DNA of 64,000 nt from Chitinophaga polysaccharea (GTDB taxonomy: Bacteria; Bacteroidota; Bacteroidia; Chitinophagales; Chitinophagaceae), in assembly GCF_902150045.1 (NCBI RefSeq), contig NZ_CABFVU010000001.1, positions 3,471,659 to 3,535,658 on the forward strand. The letters are read 5' to 3'. Positions 27,579 to 36,287 of this stretch are shown one piece after another (position 1 is the stretch's first letter; each line of letters starts with the position of its first letter). The notes under the pieces are model-generated. The model ran no database searches. It was not told where the DNA came from and saw only the letters and a list, made by a program, of their open reading frames with translations. The position numbers and the translations under genes are program-made.

Positions 27579-28583
27579 ATGTCGGTTAAAATATTAGCTA
27601 TAGAGTCGTCCTGCGATGATACAGGAGCAGCAGTGATCGTAGATGGAAAGGTATTATCCAATCATATTGCAAGCCAGAAAGTACATGAACAATACGGAGG
27701 CGTGGTACCGGAACTGGCTTCCCGGGCGCACCAGGAAAATATAGTGCCGGTGGTGGATATTGCCCTGAAAACGGCAGGCGTGAAGCGGGAGGAGCTGAGC
27801 GCTATTGCTTTTACACAATCGCCCGGCCTTATCGGCTCCCTGCTGGTGGGCAGCTGCTTCGCCAAGTCCATGGCCATGGCGCTGGATATCCCACTGATAG
27901 GCGTGCATCATATGCAGGCGCATGTGCTGGCGAACCTGATTGACGATCCCAAACCGGATTTCCCCTTTTTATGCTTAACCGTGTCCGGAGGCCATACCCA
28001 GATCGTTTTATGTGAAAGCCCACTGCGTATGCGGGTGATTGGCGAAACACTGGATGATGCTGCCGGCGAAGCTTTCGACAAAAGCGCCAAGATATTGGGA
28101 TTGCCTTATCCCGGCGGTCCGCTGATTGATAAGTATGCTCAAACAGGTAATCCTGCCCGGTTTAAATTCCCCGAGCCACGTATCCCGGACCTGAACTTCA
28201 GCTTCAGCGGGCTTAAAACGGCCATTCTATATTTTCTGCAGGAGAATCAGCAGAAAGATCCGGCTTTTATCTCTCAAAATCTCCCCGATATCTGCGCTTC
28301 TATACAGCAACGCATCATTAGTATATTACTGAACAAGGTGCTGAAGGCATCAGAAGAAACAGGTATCCGCGATATTGCCATTGCCGGCGGCGTAAGCGCC
28401 AACAGTGGTTTGCGCGCTGCATTAACGGAGTGGGGGCAAAAACATTACTGGCGTACTTTTATTCCGAAGTTTGAATATTGTACAGACAATGCAGGCATGA
28501 TTGCGATTACCGCCTACTATAAATACCTGGCGGGTGATTTTGCATCACTGGATGCGGTACCTACTGCAAGAGCCGCTTTTTAA
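27579..28583 (+). CDS. tsaD: tRNA N6-adenosine threonylcarbamoyltransferase TsaD
   Basis: Catalytic subunit that transfers the threonylcarbamoyl group to A37 of ANN-decoding tRNAs. Of 334 residues, MSVKILAIESSCDDTGAAV opens the ASKHA fold. The metal-binding histidines are in GVHHMQAH, and the nucleotide-binding motifs are LTVSGGHTQIV and IAGGVSANSGLR. ATG at 27579 gives the family N-terminus; an in-frame TTG lies 3 codons upstream. Confidence 0.97.
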   Translation: MSVKILAIESSCDDTGAAVIVDGKVLSNHIASQKVHEQYGGVVPELASRAHQENIVPVVDIALKTAGVKREELSAIAFTQSPGLIGSLLVGSCFAKSMAMALDIPLIGVHHMQAHVLANLIDDPKPDFPFLCLTVSGGHTQIVLCESPLRMRVIGETLDDAAGEAFDKSAKILGLPYPGGPLIDKYAQTGNPARFKFPEPRIPDLNFSFSGLKTAILYFLQENQQKDPAFISQNLPDICASIQQRIISILLNKVLKASEETGIRDIAIAGGVSANSGLRAALTEWGQKHYWRTFIPKFEYCTDNAGMIAITAYYKYLAGDFASLDAVPTARAAF

Positions 28584-28763
28584 CCGCTTTTAAATTCCGT
28601 TAACAAGGGACGGTAAAAAGGAACTGCTAATTGTTAAAATTCTATTCTCATCCATCCATATATCAGTTTAGCTTTATGCTCGCCTTTGGCGATGCGGATT
28701 TTGTCTGACTCAGGATTATGATGATTAGGCTGATTACGGGATTTTTATAACTGTTTCATATCT

Positions 28764-30899
28764 ATGAAGAAAAGCTTTGTTTTTTTATTGGGCCTTGTTG
28801 TGATGGGCAAATTATTGTTGGCGCAAACGCCTGTGGCTCAGACGGAGTGGAAGAACCAGAAGTATTCTATGTTCATCCATTGGGGTGCGATTTATTCCAC
28901 GCTGGGCGGTGTTTGGGAAGGCAAACCTGTTACCCGGGGATACAGTGAGCAGATACAGTCGCACGCCGGAATTTACAGTGATGTATATGGCGATGTTGCC
29001 AAACAATTTCACCCTGAACACTGGAATGCTGATTCAATAGTATTGCTGGCCAAGGCTGCGGGCATGAAATCGGTGGTGATGACTTCCAAACATCATGATG
29101 GCTTTTGTATGTTCCATACAGCCTGTACAGATTATAACGTAGTGGATGCAACACCTTTTAAGCGGGATGTGCTGAAAGAGTTGTCGGATGCATGCCGCCG
29201 GCATGGATTGAAATTCGGGATGTATTTTTCATTGATCGACTGGCATTTTCCGCAGGCATATCCTATCTCAAGCAGCAACAGCGATCCTATTACCCCCGAA
29301 CATCATGAGTTTAACAAGAAGCAGGTAACAGAACTGATGACCAACTATGGCCCTGTATCTGAGATCTGGTTTGATATGGGGTCGCTTACCGCGCAGCAGA
29401 GCCGCGATCTGGCAGATATTGTGCATCGGCTGCAGCCGGGCTGTATGGTTAGCGGACGTTTGGGTAATGATGCCGGTGATTTTTGTGTAATGGGAGATAA
29501 TCAATACCCCGATTATAAGATTGCTTCCGCCTGGCAAACACCTGCCTCCGTATATGATGAAACATGGGGATACCGCAGCTGGCAGCAACATGGTAAAGCC
29601 ACAGATAAGGCACATGAGAAATTGGAAGGGTTGATTAAAGTGGTAAGCCGCGGTGGCAACTACCTGTTGAATATTGGTCCCCGCGGGGATGGCTCGGTTG
29701 TAGACTTTGAAAAAGAAGTGCTGCTGCTCAATGGCGCCTGGCTGAAACTCAATGGGGAAGCTGTTTATGGCGCTTCAGCCAATCCGTTTGATACTACATT
29801 TGCCTGGGGTGAAGTAACCGCGAAGCCCGGGAAATTATACCTGCATTTACTGCAGCAACCAGAACAGGGCACTATTATATTGCCCGGACTGAACAGTAAG
29901 ATCAGCAAGGTTACATTACTGGGCAGCGGGAAGAAGGTGCCGGTAAAAATCTCCCTGAAAGATAACAACACCTATCTCCGGTTACCGGCAGATTTTAAAC
30001 CGGCCGATAAAGAAATCCCGGTACTGGCTGTTGCTTTTAGAGGAGCGGTGGATATTACACCTGGGCACCTGCTGCGTCATGCCACCCGTTTAAACAGGCA
30101 TAATGCCACGCCTTTATTCAGCTTCTCCGGTGTTGATTACGAAAGCTACTACCGTAGTGAAGTGGGTGAATCATGGGCATTTACTGCACAAAAGCCGGCG
30201 GCCCTGCAACTGGTGTACAGTGATGCGGAGAAAGGCCGGCGTATTGCGCTCACGCTGAATGATGTTACCAGCGAAGTACTGCTGGATGGAGGCGTAACCA
30301 CTACACTGAAAAATGATGCCGCTTCCCTGCAATGGGGGCCGATGTATAGCGCAGGACCGTTTTGGTCCGGCATTGATGGAACACATGGCAGCGTAAAAAA
30401 TATTGATCCTGCACAACCATGGCCGGATAAAGACAACGCTGCATGGACATTGCACAGCGACTGGAAAAATGATGCGCCCATTACTTTAACCGCCGGCAGG
30501 AGCGTAGCCAGTTATATTTTACAGGAAATTACAGCGCCGAAAGCGGGTGATTACCTGGTAGGTTTTAACAGCGGAGATGGTATTGCGGTATACCTGAACG
30601 GAGAAGAACAGGTACTGCATAATAACCCCGAACGTGGAGGAACACAATCGGAAGCAGTGCTGTTATCGCTTAAAGAAGGAAAGAACCAGTTAGTGGTTAA
30701 ATACTATAACCGCTTTGCAAAACAGGCAGTAGCGGGCATCAACCGCAACGTACCGCAGGTAATATATATACAGCAGCTACCCGTATATATAAAGGGCAAT
30801 GGTAAAGTAGAAAGCTGTGTGATCAGGGAGGCAAACCCGGTATCTGTTCACCGTAATTTACGGATGCCCAACCTGGCGCTGGTGTTAGATTCAAAATAA
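28764..30899 (+). CDS. GH29 alpha-L-fucosidase with C-terminal carbohydrate-binding region
   Basis: Exported glycosidase of 711 residues that likely releases L-fucose from glycans. The signal peptide ends near residue 20. The GH29 barrel (about 25-340) shows KYSMFIHWGAIYSTLGGVWE, TSKHHDGFCMF and the nucleophile Asp204 in VSEIWFDMGS. The remaining ~370 residues contain a C-terminal fucosidase beta domain and a PA14/CBM-like part. Its stop lies 2 bp before the next ATG. Confidence 0.93.
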   Translation: MKKSFVFLLGLVVMGKLLLAQTPVAQTEWKNQKYSMFIHWGAIYSTLGGVWEGKPVTRGYSEQIQSHAGIYSDVYGDVAKQFHPEHWNADSIVLLAKAAGMKSVVMTSKHHDGFCMFHTACTDYNVVDATPFKRDVLKELSDACRRHGLKFGMYFSLIDWHFPQAYPISSSNSDPITPEHHEFNKKQVTELMTNYGPVSEIWFDMGSLTAQQSRDLADIVHRLQPGCMVSGRLGNDAGDFCVMGDNQYPDYKIASAWQTPASVYDETWGYRSWQQHGKATDKAHEKLEGLIKVVSRGGNYLLNIGPRGDGSVVDFEKEVLLLNGAWLKLNGEAVYGASANPFDTTFAWGEVTAKPGKLYLHLLQQPEQGTIILPGLNSKISKVTLLGSGKKVPVKISLKDNNTYLRLPADFKPADKEIPVLAVAFRGAVDITPGHLLRHATRLNRHNATPLFSFSGVDYESYYRSEVGESWAFTAQKPAALQLVYSDAEKGRRIALTLNDVTSEVLLDGGVTTTLKNDAASLQWGPMYSAGPFWSGIDGTHGSVKNIDPAQPWPDKDNAAWTLHSDWKNDAPITLTAGRSVASYILQEITAPKAGDYLVGFNSGDGIAVYLNGEEQVLHNNPERGGTQSEAVLLSLKEGKNQLVVKYYNRFAKQAVAGINRNVPQVIYIQQLPVYIKGNGKVESCVIREANPVSVHRNLRMPNLALVLDSK

Positions 30900-30901
30900 A
30901 G

Positions 30902-31624
30902 ATGGCAAACACATTTTTTAAATTCAAGCAGTTTACCGTTCACCAGGAGCACTGCGCCATGAAAGTATGTACAGATGCCTGTATACAAGGCGCTTTCACG
31001 GCGCGGTACCTGGCAGAAAATGAAATAACGGCGCCGGCTATACTGGATCTAGGCGCCGGCACCGGGCTGCTGAGCCTTATGCTGGCTCAGCAGGTAGACG
31101 GGGTAATAACCGGGGTGGAACTGGACGCTGCCGCAGCGCTCCAGGCCATGCAGAATTTTGATGATTCTCCCTGGGCGCACAGATTGACCCTAACCAGGCA
31201 GGATATACGAAAAATGGATGGGGCTGTGAAGTATGATTTTATTATCAGCAACCCGCCGTTCTATGAGCATGCGCTTAAAAGCGGGCATGCAGGAAAAGAC
31301 CAGGCGATGCATGCCACCAACCTGAGTTACCAGGAGCTGATCACAGCAGCAGATCAGCAACTGGCCGTTTCCGGCGAGCTGTCGGTATTGCTGCCCTATA
31401 AGGCTTTTGAAGGTTTCAGGGAATTGGCGCTGGCAGCAAGGCTTCACCTGAAGCAGGTGTTATATATCCGGCAGAGTGTGAGTCATGGCTTTTTCCGGAC
31501 TGTGGGTATTTTTTCCAGGAAGCCGGGGAATACAGTGGTTAGTGAGCTTTCCGTGTATGATGCGGAACGGGTGTATACGCCGGGGTTTGTAGAGTTGCTG
31601 CAGCCGTATTATTTATATCTGTAG
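30902..31624 (+). CDS. trmN6: TrmN6-like tRNA(Val) adenine-37 N6-methyltransferase
   Basis: SAM-dependent methyltransferase of 240 residues. The SAM loop is ILDLGAGTGLLSLML (about 47-61), the acidic loop VELDAAAA, and the catalytic motif ISNPPFY at 115-121, typical of N6-adenine methylation. The N-terminal KFKQFTVHQEHCAMKVCTDA matches the YfiC/TrmN6 group. It lies 2 bp after the fucosidase gene but has no obvious functional link to it. Confidence 0.88.
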   Translation: MANTFFKFKQFTVHQEHCAMKVCTDACIQGAFTARYLAENEITAPAILDLGAGTGLLSLMLAQQVDGVITGVELDAAAALQAMQNFDDSPWAHRLTLTRQDIRKMDGAVKYDFIISNPPFYEHALKSGHAGKDQAMHATNLSYQELITAADQQLAVSGELSVLLPYKAFEGFRELALAARLHLKQVLYIRQSVSHGFFRTVGIFSRKPGNTVVSELSVYDAERVYTPGFVELLQPYYLYL

Positions 31625-31818
31625 ACAGCACCTGTAAAAGTCCGCCATAGTACTTTGGAGCTTCTACTTATTCTATCCGCTATAAGAACATCAATGGCAC
31701 AGAGAAACAATTGAAAGGCACTGTTAATCTTTTACGATAGCTCCCTTCGAATGATCTTCAAGATAACAATTGCGATATTTTTATTTTGCAACCTCGCAAA
31801 GTTTCTTAGATTCATTTT

Positions 31819-32205
31819 ATGAAGAAGATACTTTTTTACTCGCTGTTATTTCCCCTGGTTATTGCATGTAAAAAACAAAATGCACAGGCTATATCAAATC
31901 TGCCGGAACCAGATCCTGCTGTGAACGGGGGGACCTATACAGTTGTAACTGCGGTGACCAATATATCGTCGGACAGCGGAACCGTATACCGGTTGGGTTT
32001 GGCGCCATACGCATCGTTTTTTAAATTTAACCGGAGCGTAAAAAACGGGGACTTATATTATAAGGCAATTGGAGAGAGCGCAAAGTATTTCAGGCCATTA
32101 AAGTTCTTCATAACAAATAATGGAACCGGGGTAATAGTTGCAGTGGCAGCACCCAGTAAACCAGAGGTAGATAAGTTCAATGAAGAGTGGCATAAGGGTG
32201 ATTGA
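31819..32205 (+). CDS. Small lipoprotein
   Basis: A 128-residue protein with a lipoprotein signal (MKKILFYSLLFPLVIACKKQ, lipobox Cys17). The mature part is about 110 residues and matches no family I recognise. It is followed after 34 bp by a second lipoprotein gene. Confidence 0.65.
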   Translation: MKKILFYSLLFPLVIACKKQNAQAISNLPEPDPAVNGGTYTVVTAVTNISSDSGTVYRLGLAPYASFFKFNRSVKNGDLYYKAIGESAKYFRPLKFFITNNGTGVIVAVAAPSKPEVDKFNEEWHKGD

Positions 32206-32239
32206 ATAATCTGTTCTGTATTAAAAATAAAATGGTTTT

Positions 32240-32761
32240 ATGAAAGAAAAACGGTTGCTTCGCTTTTTTACGAAGAAAATTTATCAGCTGTCGCTAATAT
32301 TACTGCTGGCTACGGTTTTAGGTGCCGGGTGTAAAAAGTCATCACAAAAGAATCCCTGTGAAGACGTGCTCAGTGAAGGAATGCCGGCCCAGGCAGCGTT
32401 AATTTTGCTGGATAAACAAACAGGGGAGAATATACTGTTATCAAAAAATATTGATACTTCTGCCATAACAATTACCCCTGCGCCACCGAGTTTGAGAGGA
32501 GGAGTGATTGTAAAGCAAACAGGATCTCCCATGTATGGAGCGCTGGTGATTCCTGTGACTGATACGAAGGAAGGAGTGTTTAAGTACCGGATAGATATTG
32601 CCAATGTAGGTAGTATTACGCTATCTCACACTAACAGGAAAGAGAAATCCGATAATATCTGTAACCCTTATTATATAAGCATTACGGAGCCTGCAATAGA
32701 GGATCATCCGTTTACGGTTTCGCGAACTGGTTCACGGCTTATGTTTGAAATAAAGCTTTAG
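32240..32761 (+). CDS. Lipoprotein
   Basis: A 173-residue protein with a lipoprotein signal ending LGAGCKKSS. The mature domain has a beta-rich pattern (VFKYRIDIANVGSITLSH) and no recognised family. It lies directly downstream of a shorter lipoprotein gene, and the two probably form one unit. Confidence 0.65.
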   Translation: MKEKRLLRFFTKKIYQLSLILLLATVLGAGCKKSSQKNPCEDVLSEGMPAQAALILLDKQTGENILLSKNIDTSAITITPAPPSLRGGVIVKQTGSPMYGALVIPVTDTKEGVFKYRIDIANVGSITLSHTNRKEKSDNICNPYYISITEPAIEDHPFTVSRTGSRLMFEIKL

Positions 32762-32787
32762 TGTAAAGCGAAATGCTATTGAATTAT

Positions 32788-34005
32788 TTATGATGTTGTT
32801 CCTTTTGCATAGTCGTCGAGATAACTATACCTGGTAGTTAGTTTCCCCTTGTCTGTAATGGTGGCATTCATGATTATTTCGCTATCTGTTTTCAACAGCT
32901 CATCAAAAACATATTTCATCAGCTGATCTCCAAAGTATTGGGAAGCATCTCTTGGCAGCTCATTGGGGAGGTTGCTAACGCACATCATATCAATGGTTTC
33001 GGGAAGATAGGGGGCCGTTTGCTCCATCTTGTCTTTTGTAACGCCGTATACGGGATCTTCAATGGTGCTGTCGCCCAGGTTACAGGGAATGGAACCGTTT
33101 GTATCATCTGTAATATCGGCGATCACCTTAATACGGAAGTTATCTTTTTTCAGGTCATCTGCCTGGAAGAGCGGGGGGATTTTCTTATCCCAGTAAATCC
33201 CGTTCATGAGGATATCGCTTGCAGTAACATAAGGAAGAAAGCGGCATTCGTATGCCTCTGGGTGCTGGTGGAAGTCGGCGCGGCTGTATGTTTTATCATC
33301 TTTCCGCAGGTATAGCTCTCCGGCTTTCAGCTGGGTATATACCGGGTAAGAATAGGTATTGATCAGGTATTCTTCCGGTGGAAGATATTTGATACCGAGC
33401 AGCCCCATTATCTCCAGGGCGCCGGCGGCCACGCGTCCGGAGCCGGTGATCACTATCTTCAGTGGAGGCAGTTTGATCCCGAAATAATGGTTGATCAGTT
33501 CCTGGAAATCATGGCAGGTGTGTACCCTTTTGAAGTGAAAGGCCTGTGTTTTTTCCCCGTAAGCCATAAGGCCATTATGAGCGCCCACAATACCGGCAAA
33601 AAAGCCAAATCCCAGGATACGTTGTCCGTCGGGATGCACAAGGCATTCATAATCTATTAGTGTAATCCCTTTTTCCAATATAGTTTGGAGCATATGCTGG
33701 TTATGCGGCTGTTTCTTTTTGGTATGGCTGAAGAACAGGTATGTTTTTCCAGACATCAGTTTATCAGCAGGTACTTCTTTAATACCCAGCAGTATAGTGC
33801 AATGAGAAAGATCTTCCCGGAGGGTGATGCCTGCTTTTCCATATTCTTCATCTTTGTAACATCGTAACGGGGAGGGCTGTACGAATATCTGCACCTGTGG
33901 GTAATGATGCATGATCCATTGGCATTGCTTTGGAGTAAAGGCAACCCTGTTATCGTGGGGGTGTTTTTCTTCCCGGATAAGCCCGATATGTATCTTGTTT
34001 TCCAT
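32788..34005 (-). CDS. Saccharopine dehydrogenase / AlaDH-PNT-like oxidoreductase
   Basis: A 405-residue NAD(P)-dependent enzyme of the alanine dehydrogenase/PNT/lysine-ketoglutarate reductase superfamily. The N-terminal domain begins IHIGLIREEKHPHDNRVAFT and contains TYLFFSHTKKKQPHNQHML. The Rossmann loop is VITGSGRVAAGALEIMGLLG, and the C-terminal part has KVIADITDDTNGSIPCNL. This matches L-lysine-forming saccharopine dehydrogenase-like proteins; the actual reaction is not certain. Confidence 0.82.
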   Translation of the reverse strand: MENKIHIGLIREEKHPHDNRVAFTPKQCQWIMHHYPQVQIFVQPSPLRCYKDEEYGKAGITLREDLSHCTILLGIKEVPADKLMSGKTYLFFSHTKKKQPHNQHMLQTILEKGITLIDYECLVHPDGQRILGFGFFAGIVGAHNGLMAYGEKTQAFHFKRVHTCHDFQELINHYFGIKLPPLKIVITGSGRVAAGALEIMGLLGIKYLPPEEYLINTYSYPVYTQLKAGELYLRKDDKTYSRADFHQHPEAYECRFLPYVTASDILMNGIYWDKKIPPLFQADDLKKDNFRIKVIADITDDTNGSIPCNLGDSTIEDPVYGVTKDKMEQTAPYLPETIDMMCVSNLPNELPRDASQYFGDQLMKYVFDELLKTDSEIIMNATITDKGKLTTRYSYLDDYAKGTTS

Positions 34006-34109
34006 CTTTGAATGTAGGGTATTTTTGCGAACTGTATGTCTTTGTAAACCGGCTGGGACGCCCTGTTAATAGGGAGTTAGAAAAAAAATATACAAAAATG
34101 TAAAATTTA

Positions 34110-34140
34110 TTTGTGAATTAAGTAAGAGTTTCTATATTTG
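34110..34140 (+). promoter_or_regulatory. Promoter of tRNA-Leu
   Basis: TTTG (34110-34113), a 19-nt spacer and TATATTTG (34133-34140) match the Bacteroidota consensus without mismatch. The tRNA begins 38 nt downstream. Confidence 0.8.
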
Positions 34141-34178
34141 CATCCCGCAAGCGAAGCGGTAAGTTCATTAGTAAGATT

Positions 34179-34262
34179 GCCCAGATGGCGGAATTGGTAG
34201 ACGCGCTAGACTCAAAATCTTGTTTCCGAAAGGGAGTGCAGGTTCGATTCCTGTTCTGGGCA
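34179..34262 (+). tRNA. tRNA-Leu (anticodon CAA)
   Basis: The acceptor stem GCCCAGA pairs with TCTGGGC and is followed by discriminator A and an encoded CC. The anticodon loop CTCAAAA places CAA at 34213-34215. A long class-II variable arm (TTTCC-GAAA-GGGAG) and T arm GCAGG-TTCGATT-CCTGT are present. The gene is the boundary between intact chromosome and the mosaic accessory region, the usual situation when an element has used a tRNA 3' end as its attachment site. Confidence 0.96.
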
Positions 34263-34282
34263 CCTGATTATCAGTTAGTTAT

Positions 34283-34309
34283 AAAGGTTCACGAAAGTGG
34301 ACCTTTTTT
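34283..34309 (+). terminator. Terminator of tRNA-Leu
   Basis: AAAGGTTCAC-GAAA-GTGGACCTTT is a 10-bp stem with one G-U and a GAAA tetraloop, followed by T residues, 20 nt after the tRNA. Confidence 0.8.
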
Positions 34310-34310
34310 A

Positions 34311-34332
34311 TTTGCACAAAATTTGCACAAAA
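34311..34332 (+). repeat. Tandem 11-bp repeat next to the tRNA
   Basis: TTTGCACAAAA occurs twice head to tail (34311-34321 and 34322-34332) with no mismatch, right after the tRNA-Leu terminator. It may be an integrase or excisionase arm-type site of a past integrated element (inference from position). Confidence 0.6.
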
Positions 34333-34403
34333 TCCCAATGTGGTAAGGTGTTAAAGAACTTTGATTACAAAAATACAAAAAATCATGCAACCATTGCTAG
34401 TTA

Positions 34404-34411
34404 AGGATTTG
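34404..34411. repeat. Target-site duplication, left copy
   Basis: AGGATTTG directly flanks the left inverted repeat of the insertion sequence and recurs exactly at 35848-35855. Confidence 0.9.
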
Positions 34412-34437
34412 GGATCAAGTTGAAAAGTTGGGGGATG
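34412..34437 (+). repeat. Left terminal inverted repeat of the IS
   Basis: A 26-bp end beginning GGATCAAGTTGAAAAG, exactly complementary to 35822-35847. Confidence 0.95.
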
Positions 34438-34481
34438 GGATAAAAAGTAGTTTTTTTGCAGCAGATTAACCAACGAAGCAC

Positions 34482-34835
34482 GTGGATCAGAATTTTCGCA
34501 AACTAGTAGAGATGCTGTTACCAGCAGGGGTTTTAGAGTATTTTGACTTAATTGATTCAAGTCAGAATAAGGAGGGTATTGATATATACCTGGAAGAAAA
34601 GAATACAATCCCAGTAGAGCATCAGCATAGAAAAGCACACTCCAAAGGTTTCTTCTCAGAAATTGCAATTCAGGATTTTCCTATACGTGGCCAAAAGGTC
34701 ACCCTGCATGCCAAACGCCGTCGGTGGGAGGTTTTAGAGGATGGAGAAATAATAACAAGAGATTGGGAAATAGTTAAAAAAGGCACACGAATGACACCGG
34801 AGTTCGGTGCTTTTTTAAAAGGATTACTTAGATAA
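34482..34835 (+). CDS. ISAon1-type transposase, N-terminal frame
   Basis: A 117-residue product (MDQNFRKLVEMLLPAGVLEY, then HSKGFFSEIAIQDFPIRGQK, VTLHAKRRRWEVLEDGE) matching the N-terminal region protein of ISAon1-family transposases. It probably provides the DNA-binding part. Its frame ends at 34835, 17 nt after the second frame opens at 34819. A T6A4 run at 34811-34820 lies in the overlap and could allow ribosomes to shift frame. Confidence 0.85.
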   Translation: MDQNFRKLVEMLLPAGVLEYFDLIDSSQNKEGIDIYLEEKNTIPVEHQHRKAHSKGFFSEIAIQDFPIRGQKVTLHAKRRRWEVLEDGEIITRDWEIVKKGTRMTPEFGAFLKGLLR

Positions 34836-34851
34836 ATATCCTGTAAGCCCT

Positions 34852-35811
34852 GTGCAATTGGGCCATTTCTTTCAGATAGACGGTAAACAGTTAGGCCAGC
34901 AATACAAGCATCATCTCAGTGATTTTGGTACCTGGGATCAAAAAGAACATGCTACTGAATGGATGCTTTTTGAACAAAACATTGGTGCCGCTTTAAGTAT
35001 AGACGAGACAGCCTTTTCCAGTGGAGAACTGTATACAATTGTCACTAATAAGCTGGCCAAAGGGCGCAAAGGCTCAATAGTGGCTATGATCAAGGGCACT
35101 CAGTCTGAATTTCTGAAAGAAATACTGTTTAAAATCCCTAAGCGCCTGCGTGGAAGAGTACAGGAAGTTACCATCGATATGTCTGGTAGCCTTAATAGCG
35201 CTGTTAAAGCCTGTTTCCCTAACGCCCATCGGGTGATAGATCGCTTCCATGTGCAACACCTGGCTTTTGATGCGGTACAGGAAATCAGAATAAAGCATCG
35301 CTGGGAAGCCCTGGAACAGGAGAATCTGGAATACGAGCAGGCAAAACGAGCCGCAATGAAGTATGAGCCAGTCAGGCTCGCTAACGGCGATACAGCTAAA
35401 CAGCTGCTGGCCAGAAGCCGATACTTGCTATTTAAGCATCCCAGACTATGGACCAGAGAGCAGCAGCAGAGAGCGGAACTTTTATTTAGTCATTACCCCC
35501 TTATTCATAAATCCTACCAGCTATCCCTGCGACTCGGTGAGGTTTACAGACATTGTAAGTGTAAAGAAGAAGCATTTAAGAAGCTGGCTTTGTGGTATAA
35601 TGACGTGGAGGAAGCGGGGATTTTATCCTTCAAGACCGTTGCCAGGACTATCAGAACTCATTATCTGGGTATCCTCAACTTCTTCAACAACAGAGCCACC
35701 AATGCGGCTGCAGAATCATTCAATGCAAAAGTAAAGTCCTTTAGAAATGCACTGCGAGGGGTGCGGGATGTAGAATTCTTTCTTTATAGATTGACTAAAC
35801 TTTATGCCTAA
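34852..35811 (+). CDS. ISAon1-type transposase, catalytic frame
   Basis: DDE transposase domain of 319 residues from GTG at 34852; the frame is open from 34819, where it adds KDYLDKYPVSPV. The acidic triad is readable in ALSIDETAF, VTIDMSGSLNSAV and NAAAESFNAK. Since family proteins run continuously through this junction, the catalytic frame may be expressed by frameshifting from the upstream ORF rather than from its own GTG. Confidence 0.85.
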   Translation: MQLGHFFQIDGKQLGQQYKHHLSDFGTWDQKEHATEWMLFEQNIGAALSIDETAFSSGELYTIVTNKLAKGRKGSIVAMIKGTQSEFLKEILFKIPKRLRGRVQEVTIDMSGSLNSAVKACFPNAHRVIDRFHVQHLAFDAVQEIRIKHRWEALEQENLEYEQAKRAAMKYEPVRLANGDTAKQLLARSRYLLFKHPRLWTREQQQRAELLFSHYPLIHKSYQLSLRLGEVYRHCKCKEEAFKKLALWYNDVEEAGILSFKTVARTIRTHYLGILNFFNNRATNAAAESFNAKVKSFRNALRGVRDVEFFLYRLTKLYA

Positions 35812-35821
35812 AATTTATGGA

Positions 35822-35847
35822 CATCCCCCAACTTTTCAACTTGATCC
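35822..35847 (-). repeat. Right terminal inverted repeat of the IS
   Basis: The 26-bp right end is the exact reverse complement of the left end, 10 bp after the transposase stop. Confidence 0.95.
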
Positions 35848-35855
35848 AGGATTTG
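35848..35855. repeat. Target-site duplication, right copy
   Basis: AGGATTTG, identical to 34404-34411. Confidence 0.9.
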
Positions 35856-35890
35856 GTATATTTTGTCCTTGATTATCTAAATTAAGTATT

Positions 35891-35931
35891 ATTAAAATGG
35901 CCCCTGCAAATTTGCGAGGGGCCATTTTAAT
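35891..35931. terminator. Strong hairpin, probable terminator of the xis-like unit
   Basis: A perfect 15-bp inverted repeat (ATTAAAATGGCCCCT and its complement) encloses a loop that is itself partly palindromic (GCAAATTTGC). It lies 18 bp beyond the stop of the leftward HTH gene, and the T-rich arm ends suit termination in either direction. Confidence 0.75.
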
Positions 35932-35949
35932 AATCGAGAAGAAAACAAT

Positions 35950-36234
35950 TTATTCTGGTTTAGTTTTTTGTTTAAGGTAAGCCATTACCTCCGAATATAA
36001 GAAGTAAACGCGACCACCTTGCTTATACGATGGTAGACCGGCCTTTTTCCAATTATTCAACGTAACCAGGGAAACTTTAAACATAAATGCAATTTCTTTA
36101 CGTGATAATAGTGGTTCGGTTTCTGTACTCTCCTGTGATCTAATATTTCCATTCTGGCATTCGGTAATTTCCCGTAAAGCTTCCTTTATCCAACGTTTAA
36201 AATCACCTTCGTTGGGAATAAAGATAGTGTCCAT
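35950..36234 (-). CDS. Helix-turn-helix excisionase-like protein
   Basis: A 94-residue DNA-binding protein. The C-terminal half is a MerR/excisionase-type wing-helix: LLSRKEIAFMFKVSLVTLNN, then WKKAGL and GGRVYFLYSEVMAYL. Such proteins accompany Bacteroidota integrative elements as excisionases or local regulators. Its location between the tRNA-Leu and a truncated integrase supports an old integrated element. Confidence 0.8.
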   Translation of the reverse strand: MDTIFIPNEGDFKRWIKEALREITECQNGNIRSQESTETEPLLSRKEIAFMFKVSLVTLNNWKKAGLPSYKQGGRVYFLYSEVMAYLKQKTKPE

Positions 36235-36287
36235 ACCTCCTCCTTTTCCTTACTGTAATCAAAATTGTTCTTTTATTTATATCTAGT

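Larger units (their letters stand above)
34412..35847 (+). mobile_element. Complete ISAon1-type (ISL3-like) insertion sequence, 1436 bp
   Basis: The element is bounded by perfect 26-bp terminal inverted repeats and an 8-bp target duplication, and it carries a two-frame transposase. An 8-bp duplication and ends beginning GG fit the ISL3 family. Intact ends and duplication show recent insertion, into the non-coding stretch just inside the tRNA-Leu boundary. Confidence 0.93.

Noticed and set aside
34311..34332. CRISPR array or phage-type repeat cluster
   Set aside because: Only two abutting 11-bp units without spacers; no cas genes anywhere in the window.
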